DNA of 64,000 bases from Pedobacter fastidiosus (lineage in GTDB: Bacteria; Bacteroidota; Bacteroidia; Sphingobacteriales; Sphingobacteriaceae). Location: the NCBI RefSeq assembly GCF_014306625.1, contig NZ_JACRYL010000012.1, positions 124,001 through 188,000 on the forward strand. The letters are read 5' to 3'. Position numbers and translations under genes: made by a program. The notes under the pieces were generated by a model. The model saw only the letters and a list, made by a program, of their open reading frames with translations. It searched no databases and was not told where the DNA came from. Of this stretch, positions 28,758 to 38,836 are shown piece by piece. Within the stretch, counting starts at the first letter, position 1. Each line of letters opens with the position of its first letter.

Positions 28758-29111
28758 TTAAAATACTAAACCAGCCTCGCGTGCACCTTCTGCTAACGAT
28801 TTAACACGACCGTGGTATAAATAGCCGTTTCTATCGAAAACAACTTCTTTAACACCAGCAGCAATTGCCTTTTCGCCAACTAATTTGCCTACTGCAACAG
28901 ATTGGTCACTTTTATTTCCAGTACCAGTAAAATCTTTCGATAATGATGATGCTGATGCTATTGTTTTTCCAGTTACGTCGTTAATTACCTGAGCATAAAT
29001 ACCTTTATTGCTTCTATAAACAGATAACCTTGGGCGTTCTTCCGAACCAGTAAGTCTTTTTCTGATCCCTTTTTTAATACGATCTCTTCTTGATAATTTT
29101 TTACCTGCCAT
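28758..29111 (-). CDS. rplR: 50S ribosomal protein L18
   Basis: A 117-residue uL18 that binds 5S rRNA with L5 and L25. It shows [21 protein letters not shown] and the C-terminal [24 protein letters not shown]. It lies 5 bases after rplF. Confidence 0.98.
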   Translation of the reverse strand: MAGKKLSRRDRIKKGIRKRLTGSEERPRLSVYRSNKGIYAQVINDVTGKTIASASSLSKDFTGTGNKSDQSVAVGKLVGEKAIAAGVKEVVFDRNGYLYHGRVKSLAEGAREAGLVF

Positions 29112-29116
29112 GATTA

Positions 29117-29674
29117 TTATTTCTTAGATGCTGATTTACCTGCTTTTCTTCTTAACACTTCACCTACAAACTTGATACCTTTACCTTTATAAGGCTCTGG
29201 AGCACGTAACGAACGAATTTTCGCAGCTACTTGACCGATCAATTGTTTGTCAATACTTTCTAAAATAATTTTAGGTGTTTGACCTTTTTCTGATGTGGTG
29301 GTTACTTTAATCTCTTCTGGTAATTGAAATACATAATGGTGAGAATAACCTAAAACTAGATCTAATGTATTACCTGTGTTTGTAGCACGGTAACCAACAC
29401 CTACTAATTCTTGTTGTAATTTGTAACCATCAGTAACACCAATAACCATATTGTTAAGCAATGAACGGTATAAACCATGTAATGCTTTGTGTTTCTTTTG
29501 TTCTGAAGGACGAGAAACTGTTAAGATTCCGTCTTCTTGACTTACAGTGATGTCTACATCAACTGCTTGTGTTAATTCACCTTTAGGGCCTTTTACACTT
29601 ACAACGTTATCTTTCGAAACTGTAATTGTAACACCTGCAGGGATTGTAATTGGGGCTTTTCCTATTCTTGACAT
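29117..29674 (-). CDS. rplF: 50S ribosomal protein L6
   Basis: A 185-residue uL6 with two repeated alpha/beta domains. The first begins [14 protein letters not shown], and the second ends [20 protein letters not shown], close to the sarcin-ricin loop where elongation factors bind. It lies 19 bases after rpsH. Confidence 0.98.
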   Translation of the reverse strand: MSRIGKAPITIPAGVTITVSKDNVVSVKGPKGELTQAVDVDITVSQEDGILTVSRPSEQKKHKALHGLYRSLLNNMVIGVTDGYKLQQELVGVGYRATNTGNTLDLVLGYSHHYVFQLPEEIKVTTTSEKGQTPKIILESIDKQLIGQVAAKIRSLRAPEPYKGKGIKFVGEVLRRKAGKSASKK

Positions 29675-29693
29675 TGTGCTGTTCTCCTAATAA

Positions 29694-30092
29694 TTAATAA
29701 ACGTGACACAATACCTCACCACCAATATTTAATTTGGCTGCTTCTTTATCAGTCATTACACCTTTAGAAGTAGATAAGATTGCGATACCTAAACCGTTTA
29801 ATACTCTTGGCATATTTTCAACACCAGCATAGTTTCTCAAACCTGGTTTACTAATTCGCATCAAAGTACGAATAGCAGGAACTTTAGTAATTGGATTGTA
29901 TTTCAAAGCAATTTTGATTGTGCCTTGAACTGTAGTATCTTCAAACTTGTAGTTCGCGATGTAACCTTTATCGAAAAGAACTTTTGTAATTTCTTTTTTA
30001 AGGTTTGATGCAGGAATTTCTACAACACGGTGGTTGGCCTTAATGGCATTCCTTACTCTTGTTAAATAATCTGCTATTGGATCTGTATTCAT
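29694..30092 (-). CDS. rpsH: 30S ribosomal protein S8
   Basis: A 132-residue uS8 that binds the central domain of 16S rRNA. The start [16 protein letters not shown] and the C-terminal [19 protein letters not shown] are diagnostic. In some bacteria S8 represses the spc operon; the site is normally near rplE and was not examined by folding. It follows a 152-base gap with a strong hairpin. Confidence 0.98.
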   Translation of the reverse strand: MNTDPIADYLTRVRNAIKANHRVVEIPASNLKKEITKVLFDKGYIANYKFEDTTVQGTIKIALKYNPITKVPAIRTLMRISKPGLRNYAGVENMPRVLNGLGIAILSTSKGVMTDKEAAKLNIGGEVLCHVY

Positions 30093-30181
30093 TTTTTATT
30101 GTTTTTGATAGTGGTATCCTTCCGCTACCCAGCGATGGGACCTGCTATCGGTTAAATGCTTAATTAGAGTAAATAGACATA

Positions 30182-30225
30182 AGTATCAAGTATCGAGAAA
30201 CCTATTGGTCTCGATACTTGATACT
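30182..30225 (-). other. Perfect 17-base inverted repeat between rpsN and rpsH
   Basis: Perfect 17-base arms at 30182-30198 and 30209-30225 with a 10-base loop, 19 bases after the rpsN stop codon, inside the spc part of the operon. The arms contain the word tatc twice. No T run follows on the minus strand, so full termination is unlikely. Confidence 0.85.
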
Positions 30226-30244
30226 CTGTGCCAGCTACTTTATA

Positions 30245-30514
30245 TTACCAAGATGCTTTTTTAACACCTGGTATTTTACCGTCTAGTGCCATTTGGCGGA
30301 ACGTAACCCTTGAAATACCAAAGGTACGCATGTAACCACGTGGACGACCAGTTAATTTACAACGGTTGTGTAAACGTACTGGAGATGAGTTTTTAGGTAA
30401 TTTATCTAAACCCTCGAAATCTCCTGCAGCTTTTAAAACTGCACGTTTTTCAGCGTATCTAGCTACCAATTTTTGGCGCTTAACTTCGCGTGCTTTTACA
30501 CCTTCTTTTGCCAT
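30245..30514 (-). CDS. rpsN: 30S ribosomal protein S14 (zinc-free long form)
   Basis: An 89-residue uS14 of the long, zinc-independent class. It has only one Cys ([14 protein letters not shown]) in place of the CxxC...CxxC set of the short form. It shares one base with the rplE stop codon (TAATG junction), so translation is coupled. Confidence 0.97.
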   Translation of the reverse strand: MAKEGVKAREVKRQKLVARYAEKRAVLKAAGDFEGLDKLPKNSSPVRLHNRCKLTGRPRGYMRTFGISRVTFRQMALDGKIPGVKKASW

Positions 30515-31077
30515 TATTCTGCTGTTTTTTGATTTTTAAATGGTAATCCGAATTGCTTCAATAACTCTAAAGCTTCAACGTCAGATTTTGCCGAAGTTAC
30601 GAAAGTTATATCCATACCTAAAATTTTATTGATTTTATCGATATTAATCTCTGGAAAGATGATTTGTTCAGTAACACCCAATGTGTAGTTACCTTTTCCA
30701 TCAAATCCTTTATCATTAATACCTTTGAAATCACGAATACGTGGTAAAGCTACAGAGATCAAACGATCTAAGAACTCGTACATATTGTTATCACGTAAAG
30801 TAACGCGTACACCAACCGGCATACCTTTACGTAATTTAAAGTTAGAGATATCTTTCTTTGAATTAGCCGGAACCGCTTGTTGACCAGTGATGGTTGACAA
30901 TTCAGCGATTGTGGTATCCATAATCTTTTTATCCGTAACCGAAAAACGACCTACACCTTGATTGATACAGATTTTTTCCAATTTTGGAACCTGCATTACA
31001 GTTTTGTACTGAAATTTTTCTTTTAGTGCATTTACAACTTCTTCTTTGTATTTGCTTTTTAATCTAGGTGTAGCCAT
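30514..31077 (-). CDS. rplE: 50S ribosomal protein L5
   Basis: A 187-residue uL5 that carries 5S rRNA contacts and the P-site tRNA loop. It shows [15 protein letters not shown] and [22 protein letters not shown]. Both ends overlap the neighbours by one base (rplX before, rpsN after), so this part of the operon is tightly coupled. Confidence 0.98.
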   Translation of the reverse strand: MATPRLKSKYKEEVVNALKEKFQYKTVMQVPKLEKICINQGVGRFSVTDKKIMDTTIAELSTITGQQAVPANSKKDISNFKLRKGMPVGVRVTLRDNNMYEFLDRLISVALPRIRDFKGINDKGFDGKGNYTLGVTEQIIFPEINIDKINKILGMDITFVTSAKSDVEALELLKQFGLPFKNQKTAE

Positions 31078-31418
31078 TATTTAATCTCCTCTCCTGAAAT
31101 TTTAGCAACTCTAACTAATTTACCATCTGCGTTTAGTTTACGACCAACGCGGGTAGCTTTACCAGATTTTGGATCAACCAACATCAAGTTAGAAATGTGA
31201 AGAGCAGCTTCTTTTTTAATAATACCACCGTTAGGATTTGCAGCGTTTGGTTTAGTATGTTTAGATACTAAGTTAACACCTTCTACAATGGCTCTGTTTT
31301 TATCTATAAGTACTGAAAGTACTTTTCCTTGTTGACCTTTTGAATCGCCAGCAATTACTTTAACTAAATCTCCTGTACGGATTTTAAGTTTTCCTGGTAT
31401 AATTATTTTATTTCCCAT
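31077..31418 (-). CDS. rplX: 50S ribosomal protein L24
   Basis: A 113-residue uL24 with a KOW motif near the start ([23 protein letters not shown]). It starts 50S assembly. It lies 1 base after rplN and overlaps rplE by one base. Confidence 0.98.
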   Translation of the reverse strand: MGNKIIIPGKLKIRTGDLVKVIAGDSKGQQGKVLSVLIDKNRAIVEGVNLVSKHTKPNAANPNGGIIKKEAALHISNLMLVDPKSGKATRVGRKLNADGKLVRVAKISGEEIK

Positions 31419-31419
31419 T

Positions 31420-31788
31420 TTATAATACCTCCGGTGCTAATGATACAATTTTCATGAATTGTTTCTCACGTAGTTCTCTCGCAACCGGGCCAAAGATACG
31501 TGTACCTCTTGGCTCATCCTGTGCGTTCAATAATACAGCAGCATTATCGTCAAAACGAATATAAGAACCATCCTTACGTCTGATCTCTTTTTTTGTTCTT
31601 ACAACTACTGCTTTAGAAACTGTACCTTTTTTAATATTACCTGACGGTAATGCGCTTTTTACGGTAACAACTACTTTATCACCAATTGAAGCATAACGTT
31701 TGCCGGTTCCACCTAGCACACGAATTACTAATACTTCTTTTGCGCCGCTGTTATCAGCAACGTTTAATCTTGATTCCTGTTGTACCAT
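31420..31788 (-). CDS. rplN: 50S ribosomal protein L14
   Basis: A 122-residue uL14, among the most conserved proteins in the window. It shows [20 protein letters not shown] and [24 protein letters not shown]. It forms bridges to the 30S subunit. It lies 1 base after rpsQ and 1 base before rplX. Confidence 0.98.
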   Translation of the reverse strand: MVQQESRLNVADNSGAKEVLVIRVLGGTGKRYASIGDKVVVTVKSALPSGNIKKGTVSKAVVVRTKKEIRRKDGSYIRFDDNAAVLLNAQDEPRGTRIFGPVARELREKQFMKIVSLAPEVL

Positions 31789-31789
31789 C

Positions 31790-32044
31790 TTATTTAGCTC
31801 TTTCTAAAATTTGTACCAATCTCCAGTTCTTATTTTTACTCAAAGGACGAGTTTCCATAATTAATACCGTATCACCGATACCGCATTCGTTTTTCTCATC
31901 GTGAGCCATAAATTTGGTAGTTTTCTTAACGAACTTACCATAAATCGGGTGCTTTACTTTACGCTCAACGCTCACTACAACAGATTTATCCATCTTATTG
32001 CTCACCACCAACCCGGTTCTTGTTTTTCTTAATTGTCTTTCCAT
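31790..32044 (-). CDS. rpsQ: 30S ribosomal protein S17
   Basis: An 84-residue uS17 with an OB fold ([20 protein letters not shown] and [20 protein letters not shown]). I choose the ATG at 32044 (MERQLRK). A start 14 codons upstream would run into the rpmC stop region and has no family match. It lies 13 bases after rpmC. Confidence 0.97.
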   Translation of the reverse strand: MERQLRKTRTGLVVSNKMDKSVVVSVERKVKHPIYGKFVKKTTKFMAHDEKNECGIGDTVLIMETRPLSKNKNWRLVQILERAK

Positions 32045-32057
32045 TTCGACTTTCAAA

Positions 32058-32270
32058 TTAATTAGTTTCAGTAGCTGACTCAGCAAGTTTTACTTTAGTC
32101 AGTTCAGTATTTAAACGGGCTATGTCTTTCCTTACTTTTGAAATGCGTGAAGGATTCTCGATAGCTGAAATGGTATGAGAGAATTTTAATTTTGACAAGT
32201 TCTCTTTTTCTTCCGCAATCTTAGCTACTAATTCTTCTTTTGAAAGCCCTGTGATTTCTGAATTTTTCAT
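32058..32270 (-). CDS. rpmC: 50S ribosomal protein L29
   Basis: A 70-residue uL29, a two-helix hairpin at the tunnel exit. It opens [20 protein letters not shown], and has [26 protein letters not shown]. The ATG at 32270 is chosen over one 15 codons upstream because it matches the family start. It lies 74 bases after rplP. Confidence 0.96.
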   Translation of the reverse strand: MKNSEITGLSKEELVAKIAEEKENLSKLKFSHTISAIENPSRISKVRKDIARLNTELTKVKLAESATETN

Positions 32271-32344
32271 TTTTATTTTTCTTTTACGATTGAGTGTAGC
32301 GGTTATAATAAACAAGTATTTACAACATTCATCTCAACTCTTTA

Positions 32345-32767
32345 CTATGCTTCTACGTAATCTCTACGTACTACAAATTTTGTTTGGATTGGTAATTTCT
32401 GAGCGGCTAAACGTAATGCTTCTTTAGCAACTTCTAAAGGCACACCTTCAGCTTCGAAAATTACACGTCCAGGTCTTACTACTGCAACCCAGTATTCAGG
32501 AGCACCTTTACCTTTACCCATACGTACTTCTGCAGGTTTTTTAGTTACCGGTTTGTCCGGGAAAATCCTGATCCATACTTGGCCTTCACGTTTCATGAAA
32601 CGAGTTACCGCAATACGGGCAGCCTCTATCTGGCGACTTGTAATCCAAGTTGCTTCTAAAGACTTGATACCGAAAGATCCGAATGCTAATTCAGCTCCAC
32701 GTGAAGCTAAACCCTTCATTCTGCCTTTTTGCATCTTCCTGAACTTCGTTCTTTTTGGCTGTAACAT
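32345..32767 (-). CDS. rplP: 50S ribosomal protein L16
   Basis: A 140-residue uL16. It shows [20 protein letters not shown] and the loop [18 protein letters not shown] that lies near the peptidyl-transferase centre. It lies 40 bases after rpsC. Confidence 0.98.
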   Translation of the reverse strand: MLQPKRTKFRKMQKGRMKGLASRGAELAFGSFGIKSLEATWITSRQIEAARIAVTRFMKREGQVWIRIFPDKPVTKKPAEVRMGKGKGAPEYWVAVVRPGRVIFEAEGVPLEVAKEALRLAAQKLPIQTKFVVRRDYVEA

Positions 32768-32807
32768 TTTATTTTGTTCTAATCGTTAAACGATGTTAAT
32801 AAATCAA

Positions 32808-33662
32808 TTATTTACGAGGACCTCTGTTAGCGCCTGCGCCACCACCTCTATTTGCTCCGGGACCACCTTGACCTGGACCACGACCACCACCTTGGTTTCC
32901 ACCACGTCTGTCGTTACCACCGCCACGGCTATCTCTTCCGCCACCACCACGGTTATCTCTTCCGCCGAAAGCTGGTTTGTCTGATGCGCCTTTTGGACCG
33001 TTGTTTGTTGCACCAATGTTTGGAGACAAATCACGTTTTCCATAAACTTCACCTTTACAAATCCAAACTTTAACACCTATTTTACCATAAGTAGTTAATG
33101 CTTCTGCTAAAGCGTAATCAATATCAGCACGGAATGTATGCAAAGGCACTCTTCCTTCTTTGTATTGTTCAGAACGTGCCATTTCAGCACCACCTAAACG
33201 ACCAGAAGTCATGATTTTAATACCTTCAGCACCCATACGCATGGTTGATGCGATAGAAGATTTCATTGCTCTACGGAATGAGATCCTTGCTTCTAATTGT
33301 TTAGCAACACCTTCTGCAACTAATTGTGCATCAAGTTCTGGGCGTTTAATTTCAAAAATGTTAATTTGAATTTCCTTTTTAGTCAATTTCTTTAACTCTT
33401 CTTTGATTTTATCAACCTCAGCACCTGCTTTACCGATTACGATACCTGGGCGAGCTGTGTGGATAGTTACAGTGATACGTTTTAACGTACGTTCGATAAC
33501 TACTTTCGCAACACCACCTTTAGCAATACGAGCAGAAAGGTATTTTCTTATTTTCTCATCTTCAACTAATTTATCGGAGTAGTTGTTGCCACCGAACCAG
33601 TTAGAATCCCATCCTTTGATGATACCTAACCTGTTACCTATTGGATTTGCTTTTTGTCCCAT
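32808..33662 (-). CDS. rpsC: 30S ribosomal protein S3 with Gly/Arg-rich tail
   Basis: A 284-residue uS3. Residues 1-215 are the usual protein: the KH type II domain with [20 protein letters not shown] and [14 protein letters not shown], then the S3 C-terminal domain ending [18 protein letters not shown]. From about residue 217 to the end there are 68 residues of low complexity built from Gly, Arg, Asn and Asp with several RGG triplets. S3 lines the mRNA entry tunnel, so a basic disordered tail here could touch mRNA. The tail reads cleanly in frame with no sign of frameshift. Confidence 0.97.
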   Translation of the reverse strand: MGQKANPIGNRLGIIKGWDSNWFGGNNYSDKLVEDEKIRKYLSARIAKGGVAKVVIERTLKRITVTIHTARPGIVIGKAGAEVDKIKEELKKLTKKEIQINIFEIKRPELDAQLVAEGVAKQLEARISFRRAMKSSIASTMRMGAEGIKIMTSGRLGGAEMARSEQYKEGRVPLHTFRADIDYALAEALTTYGKIGVKVWICKGEVYGKRDLSPNIGATNNGPKGASDKPAFGGRDNRGGGGRDSRGGGNDRRGGNQGGGRGPGQGGPGANRGGGAGANRGPRK

Positions 33663-33671
33663 TTCCTAAAA

Positions 33672-34034
33672 TTAGTTTTGAGTTGTTTCTGTACTTTTAC
33701 TATCTACAATCAGCGTTACGTGGTTAGAACGTTTACGAATTCTATATCCACGGCCTTGAGGAGCTGGACGTAAGCGTTTAAGCTGACGGCCACCATCAAC
33801 CATAATTGTTTTTACAAACAGTTGGTTTTCTTCAGGGCGAGCACCTTCATTTTTAGATTCCCAGTTTTTGATAGCAGATAATAATAATTTCTCAACTCTT
33901 ATTGCTGCTTCTTTATTGGTAAACTTTAAAATGCTTAATGCTTTCTCTACACGTTCACCTCTGATAAGATCTACAACCAAACGCATCTTACGCGGTGAGG
34001 TTGGACAATTGTTTAATTTTGCTATTGCTTCCAT
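33672..34034 (-). CDS. rplV: 50S ribosomal protein L22
   Basis: A 120-residue uL22. It has [19 protein letters not shown] at the start, and the C-terminal loop [24 protein letters not shown] reaches into the exit tunnel, where macrolide-resistance changes occur. It lies 7 bases after rpsS and 9 before rpsC. Confidence 0.98.
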   Translation of the reverse strand: MEAIAKLNNCPTSPRKMRLVVDLIRGERVEKALSILKFTNKEAAIRVEKLLLSAIKNWESKNEGARPEENQLFVKTIMVDGGRQLKRLRPAPQGRGYRIRKRSNHVTLIVDSKSTETTQN

Positions 34035-34041
34035 TGTCTAA

Positions 34042-34308
34042 TTATTTTTTCTTTTCAGCGTGTCCTCTGAATGTTCTGGTTGGAGCAAATTCTCCCAACT
34101 TGTGACCAACCATGTTTTCTGTAACATACACAGGGATAAATTTATTTCCGTTGTGTACTGCAAATGTATGATTCACGAAATCTGGTGAAATCATTGATCT
34201 GCGAGACCAAGTTTTGATTACAGACTTTTTGCCTGAATCATTCATAGAGTTTACTTTTTTCTCTACGTTATGGTCAATATAAGGTCCTTTTTTTATCGAA
34301 CGAGCCAT
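34042..34308 (-). CDS. rpsS: 30S ribosomal protein S19
   Basis: An 88-residue uS19 of the 30S head. It shows [18 protein letters not shown] and the C-terminal [17 protein letters not shown]. Its start overlaps the rplB stop codon by one base. Confidence 0.98.
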   Translation of the reverse strand: MARSIKKGPYIDHNVEKKVNSMNDSGKKSVIKTWSRRSMISPDFVNHTFAVHNGNKFIPVYVTENMVGHKLGEFAPTRTFRGHAEKKK

Positions 34309-35132
34309 TATTTCTTCCTTCTCTCTATGATGTAACGATTAGAATATTTTTTAAGTTCTCTGGTTTTGAAGCCTTTAGCTAAAATACCATTTCTTGAACG
34401 AGGGTGACCACCTGATGATCTACCTTCACCACCACCCATTGGGTGATCGACAGGGTTCATCGCTACCGGTCTAGTTCTCGGACGACGGCCCAACCAACGT
34501 TTACGACCAGCTTTACCTAGTACTTCGTTTGCGTGATCTGAGTTAGATACCGCACCGATTGTAGCTAAACAAGTGGATAAGATTAAACGGGTTTCGCCTG
34601 AAGGCATTTTCAAAGTAGCATATTTACCATCGCGGGCAGCTAATTGTGCGTAAGCACCTGCACTACGAGCTAATTGTGCTCCTTTTCCAGGGTGAATCTC
34701 CACGTTGTGGATGATAGAACCTAATGGAATGTTCGATAATTTTAAAGTGTTACCTACTTCTGGAGCTGCAGTATCGCCCGATAATAATACCGAACCTACT
34801 TGCAAACCTTCTGGAGCAATGATATAACGCTTCTCGCCATCTGCATAATGTAATAATGCGATGCGGGCAGTACGGTTTGGATCGTATTCTACAGTAGCTA
34901 CTGTAGCAGGAATATCGAATTTATCGCGTTTGAAGTCGATTAAACGATATGATTTTTTGTGACCACCACCCATGTAGCGCATAGTCATCTTTCCTGTGTT
35001 GTTACGTCCACCAGACTTTTTTGATGATACAACCAATGATTTTTCGGGCTTGGTTGCTGTAATCTCCGTAAAGCTGGCACCAACTCTAAAGCGGGTTCCC
35101 GGAGTAACTGGTTTAAATTTTCTTAAGCCCAT
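34308..35132 (-). CDS. rplB: 50S ribosomal protein L2
   Basis: A 274-residue uL2, needed for subunit joining and peptidyl transfer. It has the SH3-like RNA-binding part ([20 protein letters not shown]) and the C-terminal [20 protein letters not shown] with the conserved His. It lies 21 bases after rplW. Confidence 0.98.
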   Translation of the reverse strand: MGLRKFKPVTPGTRFRVGASFTEITATKPEKSLVVSSKKSGGRNNTGKMTMRYMGGGHKKSYRLIDFKRDKFDIPATVATVEYDPNRTARIALLHYADGEKRYIIAPEGLQVGSVLLSGDTAAPEVGNTLKLSNIPLGSIIHNVEIHPGKGAQLARSAGAYAQLAARDGKYATLKMPSGETRLILSTCLATIGAVSNSDHANEVLGKAGRKRWLGRRPRTRPVAMNPVDHPMGGGEGRSSGGHPRSRNGILAKGFKTRELKKYSNRYIIERRKK

Positions 35133-35153
35133 AGTTATAATATAATTATTGAA

Positions 35154-35444
35154 TTAAAGAGTTGCGTAATAATCTATTGTTTCGCCGTCTTTTAACGTTA
35201 CGATTGCTTTTTTGTATTTCGGGCTACGGCCAGATACAAAACCTGCTTTAGTGTAACGAGATTTAGCTTTACCATCAACCACCATTGTATTAACTGAAAC
35301 GATGGTTACACCGTACAATTTCTCAATTGCTTGTTTGATTTGGATTTTGTTAGCCTTGTGGTTAACGCTAAATGTGAAACGGTTAGATTTCTCAGTTAAA
35401 GCTGAAGCTTTTTCGGTTAATATTGGTTTTTTTAAAATGTCCAT
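35154..35444 (-). CDS. rplW: 50S ribosomal protein L23
   Basis: A 96-residue uL23 at the tunnel exit, where trigger factor and SRP dock. It opens MDILKKPILTEKASAL. I choose the ATG at 35444, 1 base after the rplD stop. A TTG 12 bases upstream would add four residues inside rplD and is less likely. Confidence 0.95.
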   Translation of the reverse strand: MDILKKPILTEKASALTEKSNRFTFSVNHKANKIQIKQAIEKLYGVTIVSVNTMVVDGKAKSRYTKAGFVSGRSPKYKKAIVTLKDGETIDYYATL

Positions 35445-35445
35445 A

Positions 35446-36075
35446 TTATTTGGCAAATGCCTCCTCCAAAGTTTTAACAGAATCTGCAGTTAACACAAGT
35501 ACACCAGCGTTTAATACATCATATGTATTTAATTGATCTGCTGTAATTACTTTAGTTTTCTGTACGTTTCTGCTTGATAAATAGATATTATTATTTTGTG
35601 CAGGTAAAACCAACAAAGTTTTTTCGTTACCTACGTTTAAGGCAGCGATTAAACTGATATAGCTTTTAGTTTTAATTGTATCGAAGTTGAAATCTTCTAA
35701 AACTACCACGTTGTTATCTTTTGCTTTGTAAGCTAAAGCTGATTTACGTGCTAATACTTTAAGTTTCTTGTTCAATTTAAAACTGTAATCACGTGGCTGA
35801 GGACCGAAAACACGACCACCACCGTTAAATAACGGAGATTTAATGCTACCAGCACGGGCACCACCTGTACCTTTTTGTTTGTATAGTTTGCGAGTTGAAC
35901 CAGCAATCTCATTACGTTGTTTAGATTTGTGAGTACCTTGACGTTGGTTAGCCAAATACTGTTTAACATCTAAATAAATCGCGTGGTCGTTAGGCTCGAT
36001 ACCAAATACCGATTCAGGAAGTTGCACCTTGGCACCTGTTTCTTTACCTGAAATGTTTAATACTTTAACTTCCAT
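35446..36075 (-). CDS. rplD: 50S ribosomal protein L4
   Basis: A 209-residue uL4. The extended loop (about 45-100, [22 protein letters not shown] and [15 protein letters not shown]) reaches the exit tunnel. In gamma-proteobacteria L4 represses its operon through the leader; no evidence for or against that here beyond a small leader hairpin. It lies 4 bases after rplC. Confidence 0.98.
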   Translation of the reverse strand: MEVKVLNISGKETGAKVQLPESVFGIEPNDHAIYLDVKQYLANQRQGTHKSKQRNEIAGSTRKLYKQKGTGGARAGSIKSPLFNGGGRVFGPQPRDYSFKLNKKLKVLARKSALAYKAKDNNVVVLEDFNFDTIKTKSYISLIAALNVGNEKTLLVLPAQNNNIYLSSRNVQKTKVITADQLNTYDVLNAGVLVLTADSVKTLEEAFAK

Positions 36076-36079
36076 CTGA

Positions 36080-36697
36080 TTACTTGTCTAAGATTACGTA
36101 AGAACCTTTAGCTCCTGGAATGGAACCACTAACTACTAATAAGTTTTGCTCAGCATAAACTTTCAAAACTTGTAAGTTTTGAACTTTTACTCTGTCTCCA
36201 CCTGTTCTTCCAGCCATGCGCATTCCTTTGAATACACGTGAAGGGAATGACGATGCTCCCAATGAACCTGGGGCACGTAAACGGTTATGCTGACCGTGAG
36301 TCTGCATACCAACACCGGCAAATCCGTGGCGTTTTACAACACCTTGAAAACCTTTACCTTTTGAGGTACCTACAACATCAACAAAATCGCCTTCTGCGAA
36401 AGAATCAACCGTTACTACATCACCTAAGTTAAGTGAAGTTGTAAACGAATCGAATTCTACCAGCTTGCGTTTCGGAGTTGTGTTTGCTTTCGCGAAATGG
36501 CCTTTCAATGGTTGAGTTGTGTTTTTCTCTTTTTTCTCATCGTAACCCAACTGGATTGATGAATAACCATCTACTTCTTCGGTTTTTACCTGTGTAACTA
36601 CACAAGGTCCAGCCTCGATTACCGTACAAGGAATGTTTCTTCCTTCGGCATCAAAGATACTGGTCATTCCTACTTTTTTTCCAATAATTCCTGACAT
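36080..36697 (-). CDS. rplC: 50S ribosomal protein L3
   Basis: A 205-residue uL3 that opens the long ribosomal operon. It begins [20 protein letters not shown] and has the conserved loop [21 protein letters not shown] with the Gln methylated in many bacteria. I choose the ATG at 36697 because L3 starts there. A start at 36745 would lie in the leader and add 16 residues. A clear Bacteroidota-type promoter lies about 80 bases upstream. rpsJ, which normally precedes rplC, is 13.5 kb away. Confidence 0.97.
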   Translation of the reverse strand: MSGIIGKKVGMTSIFDAEGRNIPCTVIEAGPCVVTQVKTEEVDGYSSIQLGYDEKKEKNTTQPLKGHFAKANTTPKRKLVEFDSFTTSLNLGDVVTVDSFAEGDFVDVVGTSKGKGFQGVVKRHGFAGVGMQTHGQHNRLRAPGSLGASSFPSRVFKGMRMAGRTGGDRVKVQNLQVLKVYAEQNLLVVSGSIPGAKGSYVILDK

Positions 36698-36722
36698 TTT
36701 ATCTTTTCTTTTTAACACCCAT

Positions 36723-36740
36723 CGAAGCAGTAGGGCTTCG
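36723..36740 (-). promoter_or_regulatory. Small hairpin in the rplC leader
   Basis: A 6-base stem (cgaagc at 36723-36728 with gcttcg at 36735-36740) in the roughly 72-base 5' leader predicted upstream of rplC. It is a candidate for feedback control by a ribosomal protein, but it is short and the idea is inference. Confidence 0.35.
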
Positions 36741-36774
36741 TTCAAGGTGGTTGTTCGTCCCTTTTAAGGGAGGG

Positions 36775-36805
36775 CAAAAATAGGAAAGATTTGTTAATAT
36801 TCAAA
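36775..36805 (-). promoter_or_regulatory. TTTG-N19-TATTTTTG promoter of the rplC operon
   Basis: On the minus strand, TTTG (36802-36805) is followed by 19 bases and then TATTTTTG (36775-36782). This matches the Bacteroidota sigma-factor consensus TTTG / TAnnTTTG exactly. Transcription should start near 36770, giving a leader of about 72 bases. It shows that rplC-rplQ is transcribed independently of rpsJ. Confidence 0.82.
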
Positions 36806-36869
36806 TAGTTAGCGAAATATTTTTTCAAATAATTTGCTGATACGATGGGATTTAGCTTAAAAAGGGTGA

Positions 36870-37265
36870 CTAATGTGCCAAACCGCCATTTAAACTGATA
36901 GTTATGATGGCCAATATGATTAAGCCAATTAATACATATAGATAATCTTTTTCGATTAAGAAGCTAAAAATGGCAAAAACAATGCGAGCAATCGGCGTGA
37001 AGATGAGCATGAGCACACCAAACTGCACAATTGCATCTCCCTGAAAAGTTAAAACGCCTTTAAAAATTGAAGCGATAGAGGAGAATTTGGACAATTCTGG
37101 TTTAAAAACTTTATAATCGGTAATTACACCATTGTTATGGATTAGAAAAATTACACCTCCAATAAGTACAATGCTCATAGATATGATTACACCAGCACGT
37201 AAAAGCGTACCCAATATTACTTGGATATCTTTATCATTTATATTTTCTTTTTTGGCTGTGCTCAT
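36870..37265 (-). CDS. DUF1634 family membrane protein
   Basis: A 131-residue protein with three hydrophobic segments (around residues 22-43, 77-100 and 108-127). The motif LGTLLRAGVIISMSIVLIGG and the segment FGVLMLIFTPIARIVFAI match DUF1634. Members are regularly found beside TauE/SafE exporters. Its ATG overlaps the exporter stop codon by one base (TAATG), so the two are translated together. It is probably an accessory subunit of that exporter. Confidence 0.88.
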   Translation of the reverse strand: MSTAKKENINDKDIQVILGTLLRAGVIISMSIVLIGGVIFLIHNNGVITDYKVFKPELSKFSSIASIFKGVLTFQGDAIVQFGVLMLIFTPIARIVFAIFSFLIEKDYLYVLIGLIILAIITISLNGGLAH

Positions 37266-38098
37266 TATAATCCCGATACTCCTTTATAAATCATCTGTAA
37301 AGCCAAAAAGGTAACCACCACTGCAAATACAATTTTAAGCTTGTCTGTTTTAGTTTTAAGTAAAATTTTAGAACCAATGGTTGCACCTGTCAAAACGCCG
37401 ATACAAACAGGCATTGCTATCCCTGGATCGATTTGTCCGCGGTGCAGATAAACCACAGCACTCGCAGCTGCTGTAACGCCCATCATAAAATTACTTGTTG
37501 TTGTAGAAACCTTAAATGGCAAACGCATAATATTATCCATTGCAATTACTTTTAAAGCACCACTTCCTATGCCCAGCAAGCCTGATAACGTTCCAGCGAA
37601 GAGCATCATTAAGAAACCACCCGGAACATGCTTAACGGCGTATTTATGATCAACGCCTTTATCTGGATATGAACCATTCAGTTTAAAAAACTTAGCCCAT
37701 TTATCGGTATCGTCCAAAGTTGAGTGATCCACTTTTTTCTTTAGGGTCATAATAGCCGAAAAGATTAAGATACAGCCAAAAATGATTGCGATGTAGTTTG
37801 CATTAAGATAAACAGCTACAATTGCACCACAAATTGCACCAATTGTGGTGGCAATTTCTAAAAACATCCCTATTCGAATATTGGTTATCCCCTCCTTTAC
37901 ATAAGCTGCCGCAGAACCTGACGATGTTGCAATAACAGAAACGATTGAAGCACCAATAGCGTAATGAATATCTACACCGAGCGCCAAAGTTAAAAGTGGA
38001 ATAATAATTACACCACCGCCCAAGCCAGTAAGCGAGCCTAGTAAGCCTGCTAAAAAAGCACCTAATAAAACGATAATGGTAAACAGCAATACCGACAT
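37265..38098 (-). CDS. TauE/SafE family anion exporter
   Basis: A 277-residue membrane protein with about eight helices. It has two copies of the family motif: GLLGSLTGLGGGVIIIPLL near the start and GLLGIGSGALKV in the second half. Family members export sulfite, sulfoacetate or related organic anions. The substrate here cannot be told. The pair with DUF1634 suggests one membrane complex. Confidence 0.9.
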   Translation of the reverse strand: MSVLLFTIIVLLGAFLAGLLGSLTGLGGGVIIIPLLTLALGVDIHYAIGASIVSVIATSSGSAAAYVKEGITNIRIGMFLEIATTIGAICGAIVAVYLNANYIAIIFGCILIFSAIMTLKKKVDHSTLDDTDKWAKFFKLNGSYPDKGVDHKYAVKHVPGGFLMMLFAGTLSGLLGIGSGALKVIAMDNIMRLPFKVSTTTSNFMMGVTAAASAVVYLHRGQIDPGIAMPVCIGVLTGATIGSKILLKTKTDKLKIVFAVVVTFLALQMIYKGVSGL

Positions 38099-38193
38099 GC
38101 GGGCAAATATAAGTGACTTGCTTTGGCTAAATGAAATATAAAAGCAATAAAATAAAGTCTATATATTATATGGATGATGTAAGATGGAATGAA

Positions 38194-38787
38194 TTAAGCT
38201 TTATAATAAAGTTTGCTTTCTTTATCAAGATCTACATTTTTAAAAGATTGCAATAATTCAAAAGCGATTTGTCTTACTGCTTCGGGGGCTGGGTTTACGA
38301 TAGTTTTATTGTTTGTAGCATCTTTCAATTTCCATCCCGAAGTGTTGAGATCAATTGAACCGGAATCGGCAATGGATTTAATAATTTTGGCTCTTGTGAA
38401 AGATACACCATCCGAATCTACAATCACCTTTTTGTTTTGCCACCAATTTTCTTGCGATACTTTTTTTAATAATGAATGATCTAGGGTTGCAATATAACCC
38501 CAACCTTTTCCAACCTGATGTTTCAATTTTAATAAGCCAATAAAGTTAATAGGGCTTTTTGAATTATAAGTTTTAGCGCTACAATACATCAAAACATGAG
38601 TTAGTTTTAATTGACCAAGTAGTGATTTTGCGTGATCGGTGTTGTGGAATATGATTAAAACTTTTTCTGCGATTGAATTGATCACGATTTCATTGCCTAA
38701 ATCATATTCATTACAAAGCTCTTTTATTTCGATTAGTTCTTTTTGAAGTTGCAAAACCAATCCCGGTTTATTCAAAATGGTTTTCAT
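38194..38787 (-). CDS. Hypothetical protein, 197 aa
   Basis: A soluble 197-residue protein with no signal peptide. I do not recognise the family. Features seen: an N-terminal helix-rich part (LQKELIEIKELCNEYDLGNEI), a central part rich in Lys with a GKGWGYIATLDHSLL stretch, and a C-terminal helix APEAVRQIAFELLQSF. It lies between the TauE/SafE exporter (96 bases) and a small antitoxin-like gene (50 bases) on the same strand. No function is assigned. Confidence 0.65.
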   Translation of the reverse strand: MKTILNKPGLVLQLQKELIEIKELCNEYDLGNEIVINSIAEKVLIIFHNTDHAKSLLGQLKLTHVLMYCSAKTYNSKSPINFIGLLKLKHQVGKGWGYIATLDHSLLKKVSQENWWQNKKVIVDSDGVSFTRAKIIKSIADSGSIDLNTSGWKLKDATNNKTIVNPAPEAVRQIAFELLQSFKNVDLDKESKLYYKA

Positions 38788-38836
38788 GTAGAATGTTTTC
38801 TTCTAAAATAATTGGTGGGAGCCCCAGTTGGTTTAA

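Noticed and set aside
32793..33076. Reading frames on both strands overlapping the S3 tail, rich in Val, Thr and Asp/His
   Set aside because: They are by-products of the low-complexity Gly/Arg codons of rpsC; the S3 frame is continuous with the conserved protein.
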